64,000 nt of DNA from Oncomelania hupensis (Eukaryota > Mollusca > Gastropoda > Littorinimorpha > Pomatiopsidae), in contig JBAHVR010000308.1 in assembly GCA_036898135.1 (NCBI GenBank), forward strand, positions 257,501 to 321,500, read 5' to 3'. The notes beneath the pieces were generated by a model that was not told the DNA's origin, made no database searches, and worked only from the letters and a program-made list of their open reading frames with translations. Each line of letters opens with the position of its first letter. The stretch's first letter is position 1. A program made the translations under genes and the position numbers. Positions 1 through 12,535 of this stretch are shown here, one piece after another.

Positions 1-362
1 ATTGTATTTATCCAAAACCTCAGTAAACTTCAACCTATGCAGTACATGTCCTTCGGATGAGACTATATAACTATAAGCCGAAGTCTAGTCTGTGCATGTA
101 CGCATTCCATCGGACGGACGTTAAAGATCATGACGCTCATGTCGTAGACGGGTGAGTGCCGGCTACACAAATACACCCAGCACGGACTAGGTACTTTCTA
201 CCCATACCCGATCTCCCAGGGTTGTGCTCAGTCAGACTATGCGCCCAAAGGTTGCAAGTGGGCGCCTCTGGCAGCTTGAGTTAGTTTTCATTGGCCAAAG
301 CCTAGAGCAGAGCTATTGAGTTGCAAAAGCGCTATATAAAAGTGATTAAATAAATAAATAAA
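1..362 (+). repeat. Probable 3' end of a LINE or SINE with an AAAT tail
   Basis: No coding frame is visible. The end of the segment (about 325-362) reads CGCTATATAAAAGTGATT followed by an AAAT repeat. A GCGCTATATAA-type end followed by a short A-rich repeat is typical of L2/CR1-group LINE 3' ends and of SINEs that borrow them. The start is outside the window or unrecognised. Confidence 0.4.
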
Positions 363-493
363 CAAATGTCACCTAACATTTTGTTTAAGCCCGGTTTGTT
401 TTATGGTGCGCTGTTGCGATTGGTTGAGTGGTGATAAGGCAAGCCACAGCTCGCACAGTTGTTTCTTTAAATGTGAACGCACTTACTGGTGCC

Positions 494-590
494 GTAAAAC
501 TGTTGACATCTTAGATTGTTACTATCAACTGCTGTGATTATCCATAACATACTGTAAAACTGTTGACATCTTAGATTGTTACTATCAACT
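494..590. repeat. 60-bp tandem duplication
   Basis: A 37-bp block beginning GTAAAACTGTTGACATC occurs at 494-530 and again at 554-590, a period of 60 bp. The second unit is interrupted at its end by the RTE LINE starting at 591, and resumes after the LINE at about 1805 with TCAACTGCTGTGATTAT. Confidence 0.75.
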
Positions 591-1804
591 ATCCTATCCT
601 ATCCTATCCCGTAACCCAGAGGTCGTAGGGGCACCACAGATGATCGTTAACCAGCATACTCCATCTTTCTCTGCTCTGATGGCTTCGCTCAGTGTCAAAC
701 CAGTCCATTCTCGAATGTTGTCCTCCCACCTCTTCTTCGGTCTCCCTCTTCTTCTACCTCCTTGCACTGTGCCTTGCAGAATAGTCTTTGCAAGGCCTGA
801 TGACCTGGTGATGTGGCCATACCATCGGAGTTTCCGTTTCTTCACCACTGTGAGCAGGTCATCGTGTTGTCCAATGGCTTGTGTGATGGTCTGTCGGACT
901 TCGTCGTTGGTGATGTGTTGGGTATAGGAAATGCCCAGAAGTCTTCTGTAGCACCTCATCTCCATGCTTTGTATTCTTCGTCGGAGATCTGCTGTGAGGG
1001 TCCATGCTTCGCAAGCATATAGGAAGATGGAGATGACAAGGGAGCGCAGCAGTCTTACTTTGGAATGTAGACTGATGGTCCTGTCTTTCCAAATGGGCTT
1101 CAACTTTGTCAGGGCAGCAGTTGTTTGTGCGATCCTGGAGAGGACTTCCTGTCCGGACACATTGTCTGATACAATGGCTCCTAAATATTTGAACTAGAAG
1201 CTATGCACTGTGTTGAGGGATTGGCCTTGGACTTTGATGTCCGTGTTGATGCCATTGGTGTTCTTGGTCATCAGTTTGGTCTTCTCTGCACTTATTTCCA
1301 TTCCATAAGCTCTGGAGGTGGTGTCACGCCTCTGTACCAGCTGTTCAAGTTCTTGTTCCTCTCCAGCCAATCCATCAATGTCATCCGCAAAACGAAGATT
1401 GGAGATTGCTCTACCCCCATCGACTGTGCCTTGATGATCTGCAAGAGCATCTGACATGATGCGCTTCAGGAAGATGTTGAAGAGTGTTGGAGAGAGTAGG
1501 CATCCTTGACGCACACCGATTGTTGTTCTGAACCAGTTCCCGATGGCGCTGTTGTGGAGGACTGCACTGGTAGCCTTGTCATACAGGCTTTTGATGACTT
1601 CAATAATTTTAGGGCTGATGTTGTACACTTTCAATGTTGCCCATAGAGCTGCATGCCAGACTAGATGAACGCCTTCTTGAAGTCTATGAACACATGATAT
1701 AGATGTTGTTGTTGCTGTAGGTATTTCTCACAGATTATTCTGAGGTTGAAAATCTGTTCGGTGGTACTTCGCCCTGCCCTGAATCCTGCATGTTCTTCAG
1801 TTCT
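591..1804 (-). mobile_element. RTE-type LINE, 5'-truncated copy 1
   Basis: Read on the minus strand this is the 3' part of an RTE-like LINE: RT motif B (GVRQGCLLSP), RT motif C (FADD) and the C-terminal region with YGH and GRRRGRPKKRWED motifs. It ends in a repeated TAGGA tail seen as TCCTA at 591-610 on the + strand. The coding sequence is frameshifted near 1194, so the copy is dead. The six bases TCAACT flank it at 585-590 and 1805-1810 and are a likely short target duplication. It shares its 3' sequence with the copies at 10155, 14121 and 26296. Confidence 0.85.
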
Positions 1805-1810
1805 TCAACT

Positions 1811-2381
1811 GCTGTGATTATAACTGAGCACAATCCTAGGCTAACGGGATAGGGGAGAAGGGAAAACTATACACTGGAACAACCATCACATTAATAGCAA
1901 TAGTAAGATGGCCAGTGCTCACAGTCAATGGTTATGTCCGGGTCACCGGAAATCGAACCCGCAACCTTTGCAACACCAGCTCGCCGCTCTTCTAACTGAG
2001 GCAACCGATTGTTATGGTCATAGTTCAGAAATTAATCGTGTACTTTATTCTGATTTTATTTTGGTTAAATCAAATTAATGGGATTGGATTCAATCCAAGA
2101 TAAACTCACAAAGTTCTGAAAGAGTAACTTGAAGTGAGTTGTGTTACTGTTAATAGAGTGTGTGAAAGGAAAATTCGAAAACGAATCAAATGCTTTAAAA
2201 AAATAATTTTTTTAAACACCTCAAGTAGCATTCCCGTCTACTTCCATGCTTCCATAAATACCTCGGTAAAGATTAACACCAACATTGCTGCAAATGTACA
2301 TCCAACATTTGGTGGCTTTCACGCTCAGTTACAAAACATAAAAAGAAGAAGAAGAAGAAGAGAAAGAAGAAGAAGAAGAAA

Positions 2382-2418
<37 letters not shown>

Positions 2419-3186
2419 GTTACGCTCAGTTGTTCGGCCGGTCGCCCGCTTGCCTTGATCCACTTAAAAATTCAGGCATCGATCTAGATGATAAATTTTA
2501 ATATACTTTCAAGGCTTGACAAATGGAATAAACTTTATCCCTGTACATCTTTCAGGATATCTGGAACTAGTTTTGCACGACCATGCACAACGCTTTACTG
2601 TCTTCATCTTTTGCACAAGGCAGAATATTGCTGAGTCGCCAAGTTTGTTCTACAACCAAGAGAGGTAACTCTAGCAAACAAGGAGCCTATTTAAGGAATA
2701 TACATAATGTAAAACCTATGTTCTAAACAGCTTTTCCCAGTTTACGGACTTTTTACGAATTTGTTTTGATTGGGACGATAATGGTGTTGATGGTGGAGGG
2801 AGTATGGTGCTGTCAACTTCAACGTACAACACTTCACCCATCTTCTTCTTCTTCTTCTTCTTCTTCTTCTTCTTCTTCTTCTTCTTCTTCTTCTTCATAG
2901 CCCTCGTTATTGCAATAAAAAAAATTGTTTAGTAATTATGTGCTGCTGGTTCTTGTATGGAGGGGTCAGTTATATTAACCTTAGCCTGACATCGGGCGGT
3001 AATCAAGACATCTTCCTCTATCAATCAATTGTGTAGCTGTGAATTCAATTATCCTTGAACCTGCCAGGGCTAGCGTGATATTATTTTAATATATGAACAT
3101 GGTACAGACTACCATCATACTCGGTGACTTGAGAATATCCCCTCGTAACACCTGGACTATTGTGAAACGGTTAAACACTTCCGCAA
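1811..3186. other. Non-coding stretch with simple repeats and a tRNA-like SINE piece
   Basis: No supportable gene. It contains a tRNA-like segment at about 1900-1992 (listed separately), an AAG/AAAT repeat at 2341-2415 and a TTC array at about 2840-2897. Short ORFs here come from the simple repeats. Confidence 0.6.
1900..1992 (-). repeat. tRNA-like SINE fragment
   Basis: On the minus strand a pol III B-box-like GGTTCGATTTCC (about 1951-1962) sits in a tRNA-like arrangement. No clean cloverleaf forms, so it is a SINE relic and not a tRNA gene. Confidence 0.4.
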
Positions 3187-3420
3187 TGAATGAACATTGA
3201 GGTTTAACGTCTACACCCACCATTGGCGATGTGGCAGACGGGGATAACTATTCCAGGAAAAGAGGGGTAGGGACCTGAATCAACACTGAACCACCAAAGC
3301 AATCATACTGCTAAAATGGACAGTGAAAATGGCCACTTTTTATATCGCCCACCACGGGATTCGAACCTGGGTCATTGGTGTGCCAGGCGAACGCTCTACC
3401 AATTGAGCTACGGCGGTGGG
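3187..3420 (-). repeat. tRNA-derived SINE, family 1
   Basis: The minus strand starts TCCCACCGCCGTAGCTCA, with an A-box-like TAGCTCAATTGG and a B box GGTTCGAATCC, followed by about 150 bp of non-tRNA body. A second copy with the same head and body lies at 21255-21497. The anticodon arm does not pair, so this is a retroposon and not a working tRNA. Confidence 0.7.
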
Positions 3421-6234
3421 ACACTTCCGTAATGATAATCACTCAAATCAAAGACCTGTGTACTAAAAACAACAATCTGAAAAGACGCGGAATATGAATA
3501 CAAAAAGCAGAATGAAAGTACTGTAAGATAAAATTACGTAAATAAACAACTACTCCTGTAAGCGTTGGTCTGACAATCGTGTTGATAAGCTGAAGCAAGC
3601 TGACTTTTTTTTTTTAATGCCAATAATCGGTCACCCAGGAGCGCCGAACCACACTGAAGTAGTTTAATATTAATTACAAGTTTGTGTAAATCAGATATAT
3701 ATATATACATGTAATGTTTGTGCAATCTCGTGAACATATAACGATGCAAATTGTTTTAGAACACGTGTTCTTTTATTAGTTAATGAACAACCAACCACCC
3801 ATCCAACCATCCAACAATACGTTTTAACAAATCGTTTTGTTGTTGTTGTTTTGTTACATACATCATTGTTGATGAAACAAACCGCAAACTCTCTGTTAAT
3901 TAAATGAGAAATTATGAATCTTACTTGAACACACATTTATGTCGACAGTGTCATTATCTTCAATAAACCCGATGCCTGTGGCTCAAAATAGTGGGTTCAA
4001 GGGCGGTATAATCTAATGTGATGGCGCAACTCCATTGTTAGGCGCGGATCAAGGGATTTAAACTTTACGGTGAATGGTTCCAAACAAACGCTCACTTCTA
4101 TCTGGATTAGAACTCGATCTGGTCACGCGCCGCAGGCTATGGGACTGGGACGCTAAAAAAAGACTTTTTGCCTAAGAGTTCTTGTGAAAACAAAGTTTGT
4201 GGGGTGGGCCTACAACACAGAGCTTGAAGAAAGGGCCTGGAGGCTACAAAAGCAGGGTCTGCTTATCGAAACCCTACACCTCCACTGACATGTCCTGCTT
4301 TCAGGAGAAAACTAATGCAGCTAGCTACGTGCTCCCATTTAGTTTTAAGTACAGACACCTAGAGCTACCGGGAATGCGGCCTAGGCGGTGTATCTGCGGG
4401 AAGATCTTGTACTTTACTTTGACATTTTCATTTTCAACATCTTCAAGACTTTGAACAGCCATTTAAAAATTTTATTTGTGCCATTTTTCCCTCTATGGAC
4501 TGTTTTCACGTCCTCGTCGTTACTCAAAACAATAACAACCTTTGCATATAAAAAAAACCCAGTGACCTACATGTACTAACACAGCTAGTACAGTGATTGA
4601 CTGAATTCTGTTTATGTTTATTCCGCTTTGATCGCCGTCAACATTAATACTCCAACTTGACCAACTAACTCAGTGCCACACTACAGCTCATCAATAATGT
4701 CACAACACTACGTCCTTCTAAAGCATTTATGCAACACCATGCTCTTCTCTTAAACATCTAGACTTCATATTGAACTATAGCCTATATACCGCCACATCCG
4801 TGACCTTGGTCTTCTTCGACGCATCCCGACCAAACGCGGACGCCGATCTATAGCCGCTAGCACCGCCTATGGTATGCAATCACAAGCCCAAGGCCACTGC
4901 TTTCTAATGCCCTCCTTTCGTCATGAACCCTCCGTAATCGTCCTCTCCGACTGCTTCCCTCCCCGCTATCACCAGAACGCCATGGTCACCTTTGAACTCC
5001 TGCTTCTCTTCCCACCGCATAAGCCCCTTCTCGTTGCTGGTTTCCATCATCAACTCTTTGCCGCTGTTTCCTCCTTCAACCTCTCCAGCACTATTCTTCA
5101 CACCATGTTAGCACACACATCACGACAATGTTTAACAACATAGCAGCAACGTCCACACCACTGTCATTGTCAGCAGCATCAACCACACCATCATAGTCAG
5201 CAACGTCGTCCACGCCACAGTCAACTTCCGTCTATTCTGACCAAAACTTCTGGCTGCTTTGAAAACAATTCTAACTGAATGACTGCCAACAAGTTCCAGC
5301 TCAATGCTAACAAAACATCCTTCCCATCCCTCCCTCGTCTTTTATAGTTTACTCGTAAATATTTGTTTTTTTCATGTTTATATTATGTAATTACATAATT
5401 TATTAGTGTCTGTCGCAAGAGGACCAGTTTTACACAGCACTATGGCTTCTCGCCTTAAAAGAGTTAGCCTGTAACCTTTGTAAATTACCGTCGCTGTACA
5501 GAAGACGACGCAAGTCAACTGTGGACTAAGAATATGTACGCTGACGCTGGCTCAGTTAGGCAGTGACCTCATTCAGCTTACGTATAGCCGGTAACACCCA
5601 CCCACGCCAGAGTAAGCCTCTTGTGGTTTAGATTTCCCGGGCTTCCGGCTGACCACAGGGATAGATAGTCATTCTTTGTTTGACGCTCATAGAAGAAGGA
5701 GCTAAGCTCTGAAAGATCTCTCTACCTGGAGACTAAAAGCAGGGACTGGTGAAATTCATCAGAATGGACAACGGATCTCAATTCACTAGCCGCCTGATGC
5801 ACAGGCTTGACCTCATTTAAGACCAACAAAAAATGTCCGTTTACAGTATACAGACCGACCCTAATTTTTTGACCCGACCCTACTTTTTTTGGGGGGGATC
5901 GTCTGGGGGAAAAAAAGCCAAAACATTCGCACCCATGGTGAAAAAGGTTTAAAAAAAAAAGTAAGCCTACCGACCGACCCTATTTTTTAATCCTATGTTA
6001 CCGTTAACAGACTTTTGGGGGGCCTTATACTTTCGCCAGTTTGCGATCTCCATACCATGTTTGAGAGATGAATGCGTGTTTGTTGCCAATGCAAGTAATT
6101 GTAAGGGAGTGTGTAACTTGGGAGGCGTGTATGTTTGTTACAGATCGCCGCGCCCTCGGTCTTATTTATGAGGGAAACTCGTATTTATATAATCCCAGCA
6201 TTTGTTATTGGATTGATTTAAGAGTTCTGCGTAC
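3421..6234. other. Intergenic stretch, no gene recognised
   Basis: No ORF has recognisable protein similarity. It holds a short TA run near 3690, a GTT run near 3837, and at 5850-6000 several copies of an ACCGACCCTA-type motif next to T or A runs that may be a degraded MITE. A tiny integrase-like scrap at 5752-5811 is listed separately. Confidence 0.5.
5752..5811 (+). pseudogene. Scrap of LTR-retrotransposon integrase
   Basis: About 20 codons read VKFIRMDNGSQFTSRLMHRL. The DNGSQFTSRLM core matches the second catalytic aspartate region of Ty3/gypsy integrases; the Ty3/gypsy copies further along read TDNGSQFTGKLM. No flanking domain survives. It could be chance, since it is so short. Confidence 0.4.
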
Positions 6235-6355
6235 GATACCATAGAAAATACCGTGAGATCAATAGCAGTGTGATAATATACTTGAACGCAGTTTCAAGTA
6301 GAACTATTTATTATCTTGCTACAACTTTCGCCTCAACGGTATTTTCTATGGTATC
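6235..6355. repeat. Perfect 20-bp inverted repeat with 81-bp spacer
   Basis: GATACCATAGAAAATACCGT at 6235-6254 is exactly complementary to 6336-6355. It could be the ends of a very small MITE or a long-stem hairpin. No clear target duplication was seen. Confidence 0.7.
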
Positions 6356-6742
6356 GCGCGCACCTTCAGAACAACGTGTTAGCGTGACGCACCGTAGGAC
6401 AGTCAGTGACACATTTCGTGACACCCAAAGTTACACCGCACTAGCGTCTTCCTCATTTATAATCTGTCATAGTCCGAACATCCCGTTAAGCAGCTATGAG
6501 CTGGTTAAGCATAGATAGGTATGCTTTTTTTTTCCAATAATGTTTATGTGTGTAGTAGGGGTGAGGGGAGAAAGAGGATGGGAGCAGGCGAAGTAATAGT
6601 AGGAAGAGGAGGAGGAGGAGGAAAAGACAAAAATGTTGTTGTTGGAGGAGGAGGACGAGAAGTTCTGAAGTAGTAGTAACAGTAACAGCAGAATAGTAAC
6701 TGTTGTTGTTGTAGTAGTTGTATTAGGAAGAGGTGGAGGAAA

Positions 6743-6777
<35 letters not shown>

Positions 6778-8040
6778 CAAAGAAAGTTTAGTTTCACAAA
6801 GTGTGTTAGCTGATATTCTTTGGTAGTAGGAGTAATATAGGAGGAGTAGAAGCAGTAATAGCAATAGTAGGATTAAGAGGTCTAAAATCACAGCTTCATG
6901 AAGAGACGGAAAACGTAAAACGTAAAATCCACAACTTACATAAGCACGTAGACTCACACTGATGAACAAGCAAACAAACAGATCAATCATCCCAGGCAAG
7001 CAGTGAACTGATGCCTTACGAAAATATGCCACGGAATAAAATGTACTTGCCAATAAAAACTATCTTAAGTACTGAATTAGGGAACTTTTTTAAAAAAATA
7101 TACGTTTTAGAATAGTGTGTGAGGGTGTGTGTGTGTGCGTGTGTGTGTGACTGTAACAAAAATGTTTTTTTATTACTGTATAAATGGGTTGATCACTTGC
7201 TGGGTAAACAGTTAGGCCTATGCACGTAAAAAAAGTGTATCTAAATTCATATTGTAATATACTTAACCGAAACAGTTCGTATGCTGGATGTTTATCCTTC
7301 GAGATTAAGTATTGAAGTCTCGTCACATCTCATCATAATAATGAAATGGTTCAGGCATGAATCCAAGCATTCCAAAGTGCTGTTTCAAAGACAAATATTA
7401 TTATAAAACGCTGGCAAAGCATTGATGTAGGAAGTAAGTGTTTTTATTTATTTTATTTTATTTTTAATTCAACGGGTATTAACATCTGTGATGTAAGGCA
7501 AGTTAGTGTTAATGGATAAGTATCTTCAAGTTGTTTTTGGTTGCATGGCTAGTAGACTACCACATTCATCGTTGTGAAATTTCTGGAGAATTTTATGAAG
7601 TGGGGGGAAGGGCATTGTAGAATCAAATTCTGCGAATGGCCTAATTTTGCGTTACTTTGACGTACTTTACTTAGTCTATAATTCCTACAATGACATGTGT
7701 GTAACCTGAGCGTAATTTCAGTGTTCCAACATGAACGTAATTGCACGTACACTGTTTTTGAGTTACTGAACGTGTAATCCTGACGAATATAATTGTGGGC
7801 TCGTTGGGCTCTCTGTGTCAAGTTTACTTTTAAATTAAAGTGAACCTGAACCCTGAATGTCACATTCATGCTAAGAGGTGACTAGTTTAAAAACATTTTT
7901 GTTTCTGCTTTGTTGTTGTTGTGGTTGCGGAATTTGATTCCAAATGGTATGTCGAAAAGTTCTAGTAAAAGATCGCCTACTATTATCAGAAGATTGCATC
8001 ACTTAGCTCGATTGTAATAAACCGTCATCGTGGACATCAC

Positions 8041-8210
8041 TAGAAGAAGAATAATAAGAAGAAGAATGAGGAGGAGGAGGAGCAGAAGAAGAAGAAGAAG
8101 AAGAAGAAGAAGAAGAAGAAGAAGAAGAAGAAGAAGAAGAAGAAGAAGAAGAAGGAGGAGGAGGAGGAGGAGGAGGAAGAGGAGCAGAAGAAGAAGAACA
8201 ACAACGACGA
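8041..8210. repeat. GAA/GGA trinucleotide array
   Basis: A long purine-only run of AAG/GAA units passing into GGA units, interrupted only slightly. One strand is almost entirely purine over about 150 bp. Confidence 0.9.
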
Positions 8211-8820
8211 CGATAACAACAACTGCTTCGTAACTAATGACTTACTTACCACTATTATTAATTTTGTCACAGCATACGTCATTTATCTTGGCGTTTCCGA
8301 ACCCTAGACAGTCCGGTCAGTTTTTTGGCGTCTTTTAAGTAAAGGCCAGCCTCTATGCACTGAAAGGTCAAGACTAAAACACTGCGTCACGGACATTCCC
8401 TGTACCATAGTGTTCTTAAGTGCGTAACCTACAATGCATCTTGCACAGTACCTTCACCCCACAAACATGCACATATTCCTCCCCCTCCCCTACTTAAAAT
8501 CTTCAAGCAACATTAACAGGACCGCTAATTTCAACGTCCTGGGTCTTCTTCTCTTCTTCTTCTTCTTCAAGATACTGCTGTGGATTTTCTGCCTAAATAG
8601 GGTATGACTTTGGCAGTTGAAAATAAAATGTACTACTACTACTTCTATTACATACTGTGGGTACCCACTGCCGGGACTAATAAATAACTCCAAAATCTTT
8701 CTGTCAAAATCCGGGATCATGCACTTTTCTGTGACCTCATTGTTCTTAAAAGTGTATGGTAATTTGAGGGAGAGGAAGCGGAGGAGAGAGGGGGGAGCTT
8801 TTATTTTGTGTATATATATA

Positions 8821-8823
<3 letters not shown>

Positions 8824-8873
<50 letters not shown>

Positions 8874-9023
8874 AGATTGTGTACGCAATAACTGTGAAGA
8901 CGGGTGATATATTTGTGCGACTTTCTCTTTCCCCCTCTCTCTCTCTCCCTCTCTCTCTCTTCCTCTCTCTCCCTCTCTCTCTTTCTCTCTCCCCCTCTCT
9001 CTCGCTCTCTCCTTCTCTCTCTA
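8824..9023. repeat. GA array followed by CT array
   Basis: A pure GA run at 8824-8870, then about 55 bp of unique sequence, then an imperfect CT-rich run at 8926-9023. The two runs face each other as complementary purine and pyrimidine tracts, so the strand could fold back. Confidence 0.85.
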
Positions 9024-9716
9024 ACAACTTATTAGATTACACAAAGTAGTCCTTAAAAAAGTCCTATTAAAGAAAGCAACCCTTTCTGAGTTAGACTACG
9101 TAAACATACGGATTCCCCTCAAAAAGCAAGGTTGGCCTATAATAATGGTCAATGTATGCACACTGGATATGTACAATAAACCATATCCTCGAAATTCATT
9201 TTGAGAACTTCACGCCAAGTCATGAGATTGAATTCTCCTCTTCCTCGGATTAATCTGTTTAAATATAGTTTAATTTATTCAGGTAGCAGTCTCTGAAAAC
9301 CAGATGTAAAAAGGCAGGCCACTGCTTATTCTACTACCTTCGTTTAAATACGTTCATTCCTATCTGTTCTATCATTGTCTACTATCTTCTTCGCTAGACC
9401 AGTCACCTACCTTTTTTCTTGAGAACTCTTTCGGGACAAACCTCCTCATTTGTGTGTGAGGTCTGTTGGATCAGCTTGGGAATGTTGGACGCTTTCTGCC
9501 AAATGGTCACTGGGGCTTCCTATAATATTATTATTTAGCAATGTAGGCATTTTATATGTATGTGTTTTGCTGATATTTTATAATGATGTTTGTATTCTTT
9601 TTTTTGTTTTGTAAACGGGGGTTCGATAACTTAGAGTATAATAGCCTCAGCGTCCCCTGCGTGGGATGCCTTTATTGTAAAGTGACCGGCTGGCGTTGGT
9701 GTTACCACTGGGGTTG

Positions 9717-11281
9717 CAGTGTTTCCCAAAACGCACATGTGTGCGTCAGAGACGCACAAAAACTGAAAAAGGACGCATGAAAAAAAAAATAGTGCGTCAC
9801 AAGGGACGCAACGTTTTTTTGTTTTTTTTTACTGCCGTTATGTATCCTGGCACCTCTGAGCTATCGTGCGCCCGGGCCGAGTAAGCGCGGTGATCTCCCC
9901 TACCTACTGACCGCGCTGACACGCATGCGCAGACTTTTTGTTTGCTTCCGAAAAGCTGAAACATGTCGCTCGACACATGGCTACGGAAAACGATAACCCG
10001 CAGAAAAGCGGAAGACGATGCAATTGTTGAATGTTGAATCATCATTTTCAGTTCTCCCTAGACTAGGCAATGATGTTCTTGTCTGTAATACGCAGTTGAA
10101 CAGATTTGTTGGTCTTTTTTTTTTCTTCTGGTCATCGACTTAGTCCCCTCTAACCTATCCTATCCTATCCTGTCCCGTAACCCGAAGGTCGTAGGGGCAC
10201 CACAGATGATCGTTTAACCAGCATACTCCATCTTTCTCTGTCCTCAGCAGCCCTGATGGCTTCGCTCAGTGTCAAACCAGTCCAATCTCGGATGTTGTCC
10301 TCCCACCTCTTTTTCGGTCTCCCTCTTCTTCTACCTCCTTGCACTGTGCCTTGCAGAATAGTCTTTGCAAGGCCTGATGATCTGGTGACGTGGCCATACC
10401 ATCGGAGTTTCCGTTTCTTCACCACTGTGAGCAGGTCATCGTGTTGTCCAATGGCTTGTGTGATGGTCTGTCGGACTTCGTCGTTGGTGATGTGTTGGGT
10501 ATAGGAAATGCCCAGAAGTCTTCTGTAGCACCTCATCTCCATGCTTTGTATTCTTCGTTGGAGATCTGCTGTGAGGGTCCATGCTTCGCAAGCATATAGG
10601 AAGATGGAGATGACAAGGGAGCGCAGCAGTCTTACTTTGGAATGTAGACTGATGGTCCTGTCTTTCCAAATGGGCCTCAACCGTGTCAGGGCAGCAGTTG
10701 TTTGTGCGATCCTGGACAGGACTTCCTGTCGGGACCCATTGTCTGATACAATGGCTCCTAAATATTTGAAGCTATGCACTGTGTTGAGGGATTGGCCTTG
10801 GACTTTGATGTCCGTGTTGATGCCATTGGTTTTGTTGGTCATCATTTTGGTCTTCTCTGCACTTATTTCCATTCCATAGGCTCCCCTCTAACACTAACTG
10901 CTTTTACAGAGACAATGTGTCAGTACATGCAGATTGATGTGTGTAAATTGTCGTATGACCATTTCATGTTTGTTCTATGGTCATTTTATGTAATTTTAAG
11001 GTTCTCTATTCAATGATGGATTCCTTTGTTACATTTATCATAACAGTATTCCTTTTGTTGTGTTGCTTGTTTTATGGCTATTCATAATGTTTAATAAAGT
11101 TGCATTGAAAACTAAGCTTTGTTTGACTTTGAGGTGTATTTGTGTGTCCGTGATGTTGGTAATCAAAATCAAGGTAAATGTAGGAATTGTAAGGGGACAC
11201 TCAAATTTTGTAAGGGGACTCTTGAAATTTTGCACCAGAGAGTCCCAGGACTCTCTGAAAAAAGAGCTGTGGGAAACACTG
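9717..11281. mobile_element. hAT-like MITE inserted in the dispersed repeat
   Basis: The ends are CAGTGTTTCCCA and TGGGAAACACTG, a 12-bp perfect terminal inverted repeat of hAT type. GGTTG flanks both sides (9712-9716 and 11282-11286), a 5-bp duplication and so shorter than the usual 8 bp of hAT. Inside the left end GACGCA-type motifs repeat several times, and inside the right end GGGGACACTC-type motifs repeat. No transposase is present. About 730 bp of its length is an RTE LINE at 10155-10881. Confidence 0.7.
10155..10881 (-). mobile_element. RTE-type LINE, 5'-truncated copy 2
   Basis: On the minus strand it encodes the open C-terminal 235 residues of an RTE-like RT protein (10872 to 10165), from the thumb side of the RT through YGHVTRSSG and GRRRGRPKKRWED to the end, then a TAGGA-type tail. 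It is flanked by an 11-bp target duplication TCCCCTCTAAC at 10144-10154 and 10882-10892. It lacks endonuclease and RT catalytic motifs, so it cannot move by itself. The frame is still open, which suggests a fairly recent insertion. Confidence 0.9.
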
Positions 11282-11390
11282 GGTTGTTTCGGCAGATCTT
11301 TTATGCGGATGAGGGGTGAGTTCTCTTTCAGCGAAGTTGTGGTCTTTATTTTGTGGTCCTGATTCGGCTCTTTGCAGTCCGCTGGACCCT

Positions 11391-12247
11391 GTAAGAAATG
11401 AAAACTAACTAACTTCATTACATTTAGAATAAACGAAATATATGGCTCACAACCCATATCATTATCATTTTTAAAAGGCTTACAGAAGCATTCACTTTCA
11501 TATTATTAAACAACGAAAATTAATACGTCAGACAATATTTCACTGCTATATGGGACGATTGGTGGTCGTGCATCTTTCACATGTGCACTGTTACAATAAA
11601 TCCACTGGAAAATAGTTCGGAACCCGTCAAAATGATCGCCGATTACGATCATTTGAAAAACGGAAAGTTCGTTTTTAGACACAAAAACATCCGATTAACC
11701 GGTTTCGTTCTTTGAGAGCGAATCAGAGACGATTCTCACCTGGGGCCGATGTATTGGCCCTATCGTCATTTTGGCACATAAAGGTAAATTATAGACGACA
11801 TATAGGCCCGATCCTGTCCTAACGATTAAAAACATGGCGGCAAAACGACCCTGATAGAGAACTTGAAATAATATTGCATGTGGGAGAGCATCCACATACG
11901 AGAGGAATACGCTAATGTTACCAAGGAATTTTAAATTCCATTGTCAACGCTAAGCACCTTCACTCGGAATACAGATTATTCAGCCAAATGACAACAGTTA
12001 CATTGCATATTGAAAATTGCCCCAGAAACAGCTACACACACATCCACAACACAAGCAAATATCGTCATTTCTACAATCATATATTTCTCACACACAAAAC
12101 ATTTTATAATACTTCAACTTTATTTTTTTTTTAATTGACAGACACCATAGCAACTTTGGACACAATCACACTTGACATATAAAATATCAAAAATGGACAT
12201 ATGGACACAAAAATTATCATACTGAATGCTAAAAAAAGGAAGCACGC

Positions 12248-12250
<3 letters not shown>
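11391..12250. other. Intergenic stretch, no gene recognised
   Basis: AT-rich single-copy-looking DNA. The short ORFs present have no recognisable motif and no supporting context. Confidence 0.5.
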
Positions 12251-12295
<45 letters not shown>

Positions 12296-12416
12296 AGAGA
12301 GACTACACTCCTCGATATACGTTTAAAAGGACACAAATTGCATTAAAAATAAAACAGTGAGAAAACAAGAAACATCTACATGAATAGAAGTGCACATTAA
12401 CTTACAAAGAAAACAT

Positions 12417-12494
<78 letters not shown>

Positions 12495-12535
12495 TATATA
12501 TATATATATATTCATATATATATATATATTATATA
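12251..12535. repeat. GA, CT and AT microsatellites
   Basis: A GA run at about 12251-12302, a CT run at 12419-12478 and an AT run at about 12478-12535. The AT run adjoins the hAT relic, which hides its target duplication. Confidence 0.85.

Larger units (their letters stand above)
6356..9374. other. Intergenic stretch dominated by low-complexity DNA
   Basis: No gene recognised. It includes GGA/GTA/GTT repeats at about 6605-6880, a GT run near 7120-7150, and the large arrays at 8041-8210 and 8824-9023 listed separately. Leucine-, arginine- or serine-rich ORFs here are repeat translations. Confidence 0.6.
9375..11390 (+). repeat. Dispersed SINE-like repeat, copy A, split by an insertion
   Basis: The left part (9375-9716) and right part (11282-11390) together match copies at 16573-16985 and 30240-30693. 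Shared blocks include CTTCTTCGCTAGACCAG, GTCTGTTGGATCAGCTTGGG, GGGGTTCGATAA and a 3' block around TCCGCTGGACC. The gap holds a hAT-like element. The 3' block also occurs alone at 23847-23890 and 54060-54190, so the 3' end is probably shared with a larger LINE family. Confidence 0.75.

Noticed and set aside
3340..3420. A tRNA gene on the minus strand
   Set aside because: Same reason: the head of a repeated SINE with an unpaired anticodon arm.
4874..5143. An 89-residue plus-strand ORF
   Set aside because: No motif, no context and an overlapping antisense ORF; composition looks random.
8030..8282. Polyarginine and polyphenylalanine ORFs
   Set aside because: Pure translation of a GAA/GGA array. 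The same applies to ORFs at 6544, 16282, 17453 and 27434-28010 beyond exon C.
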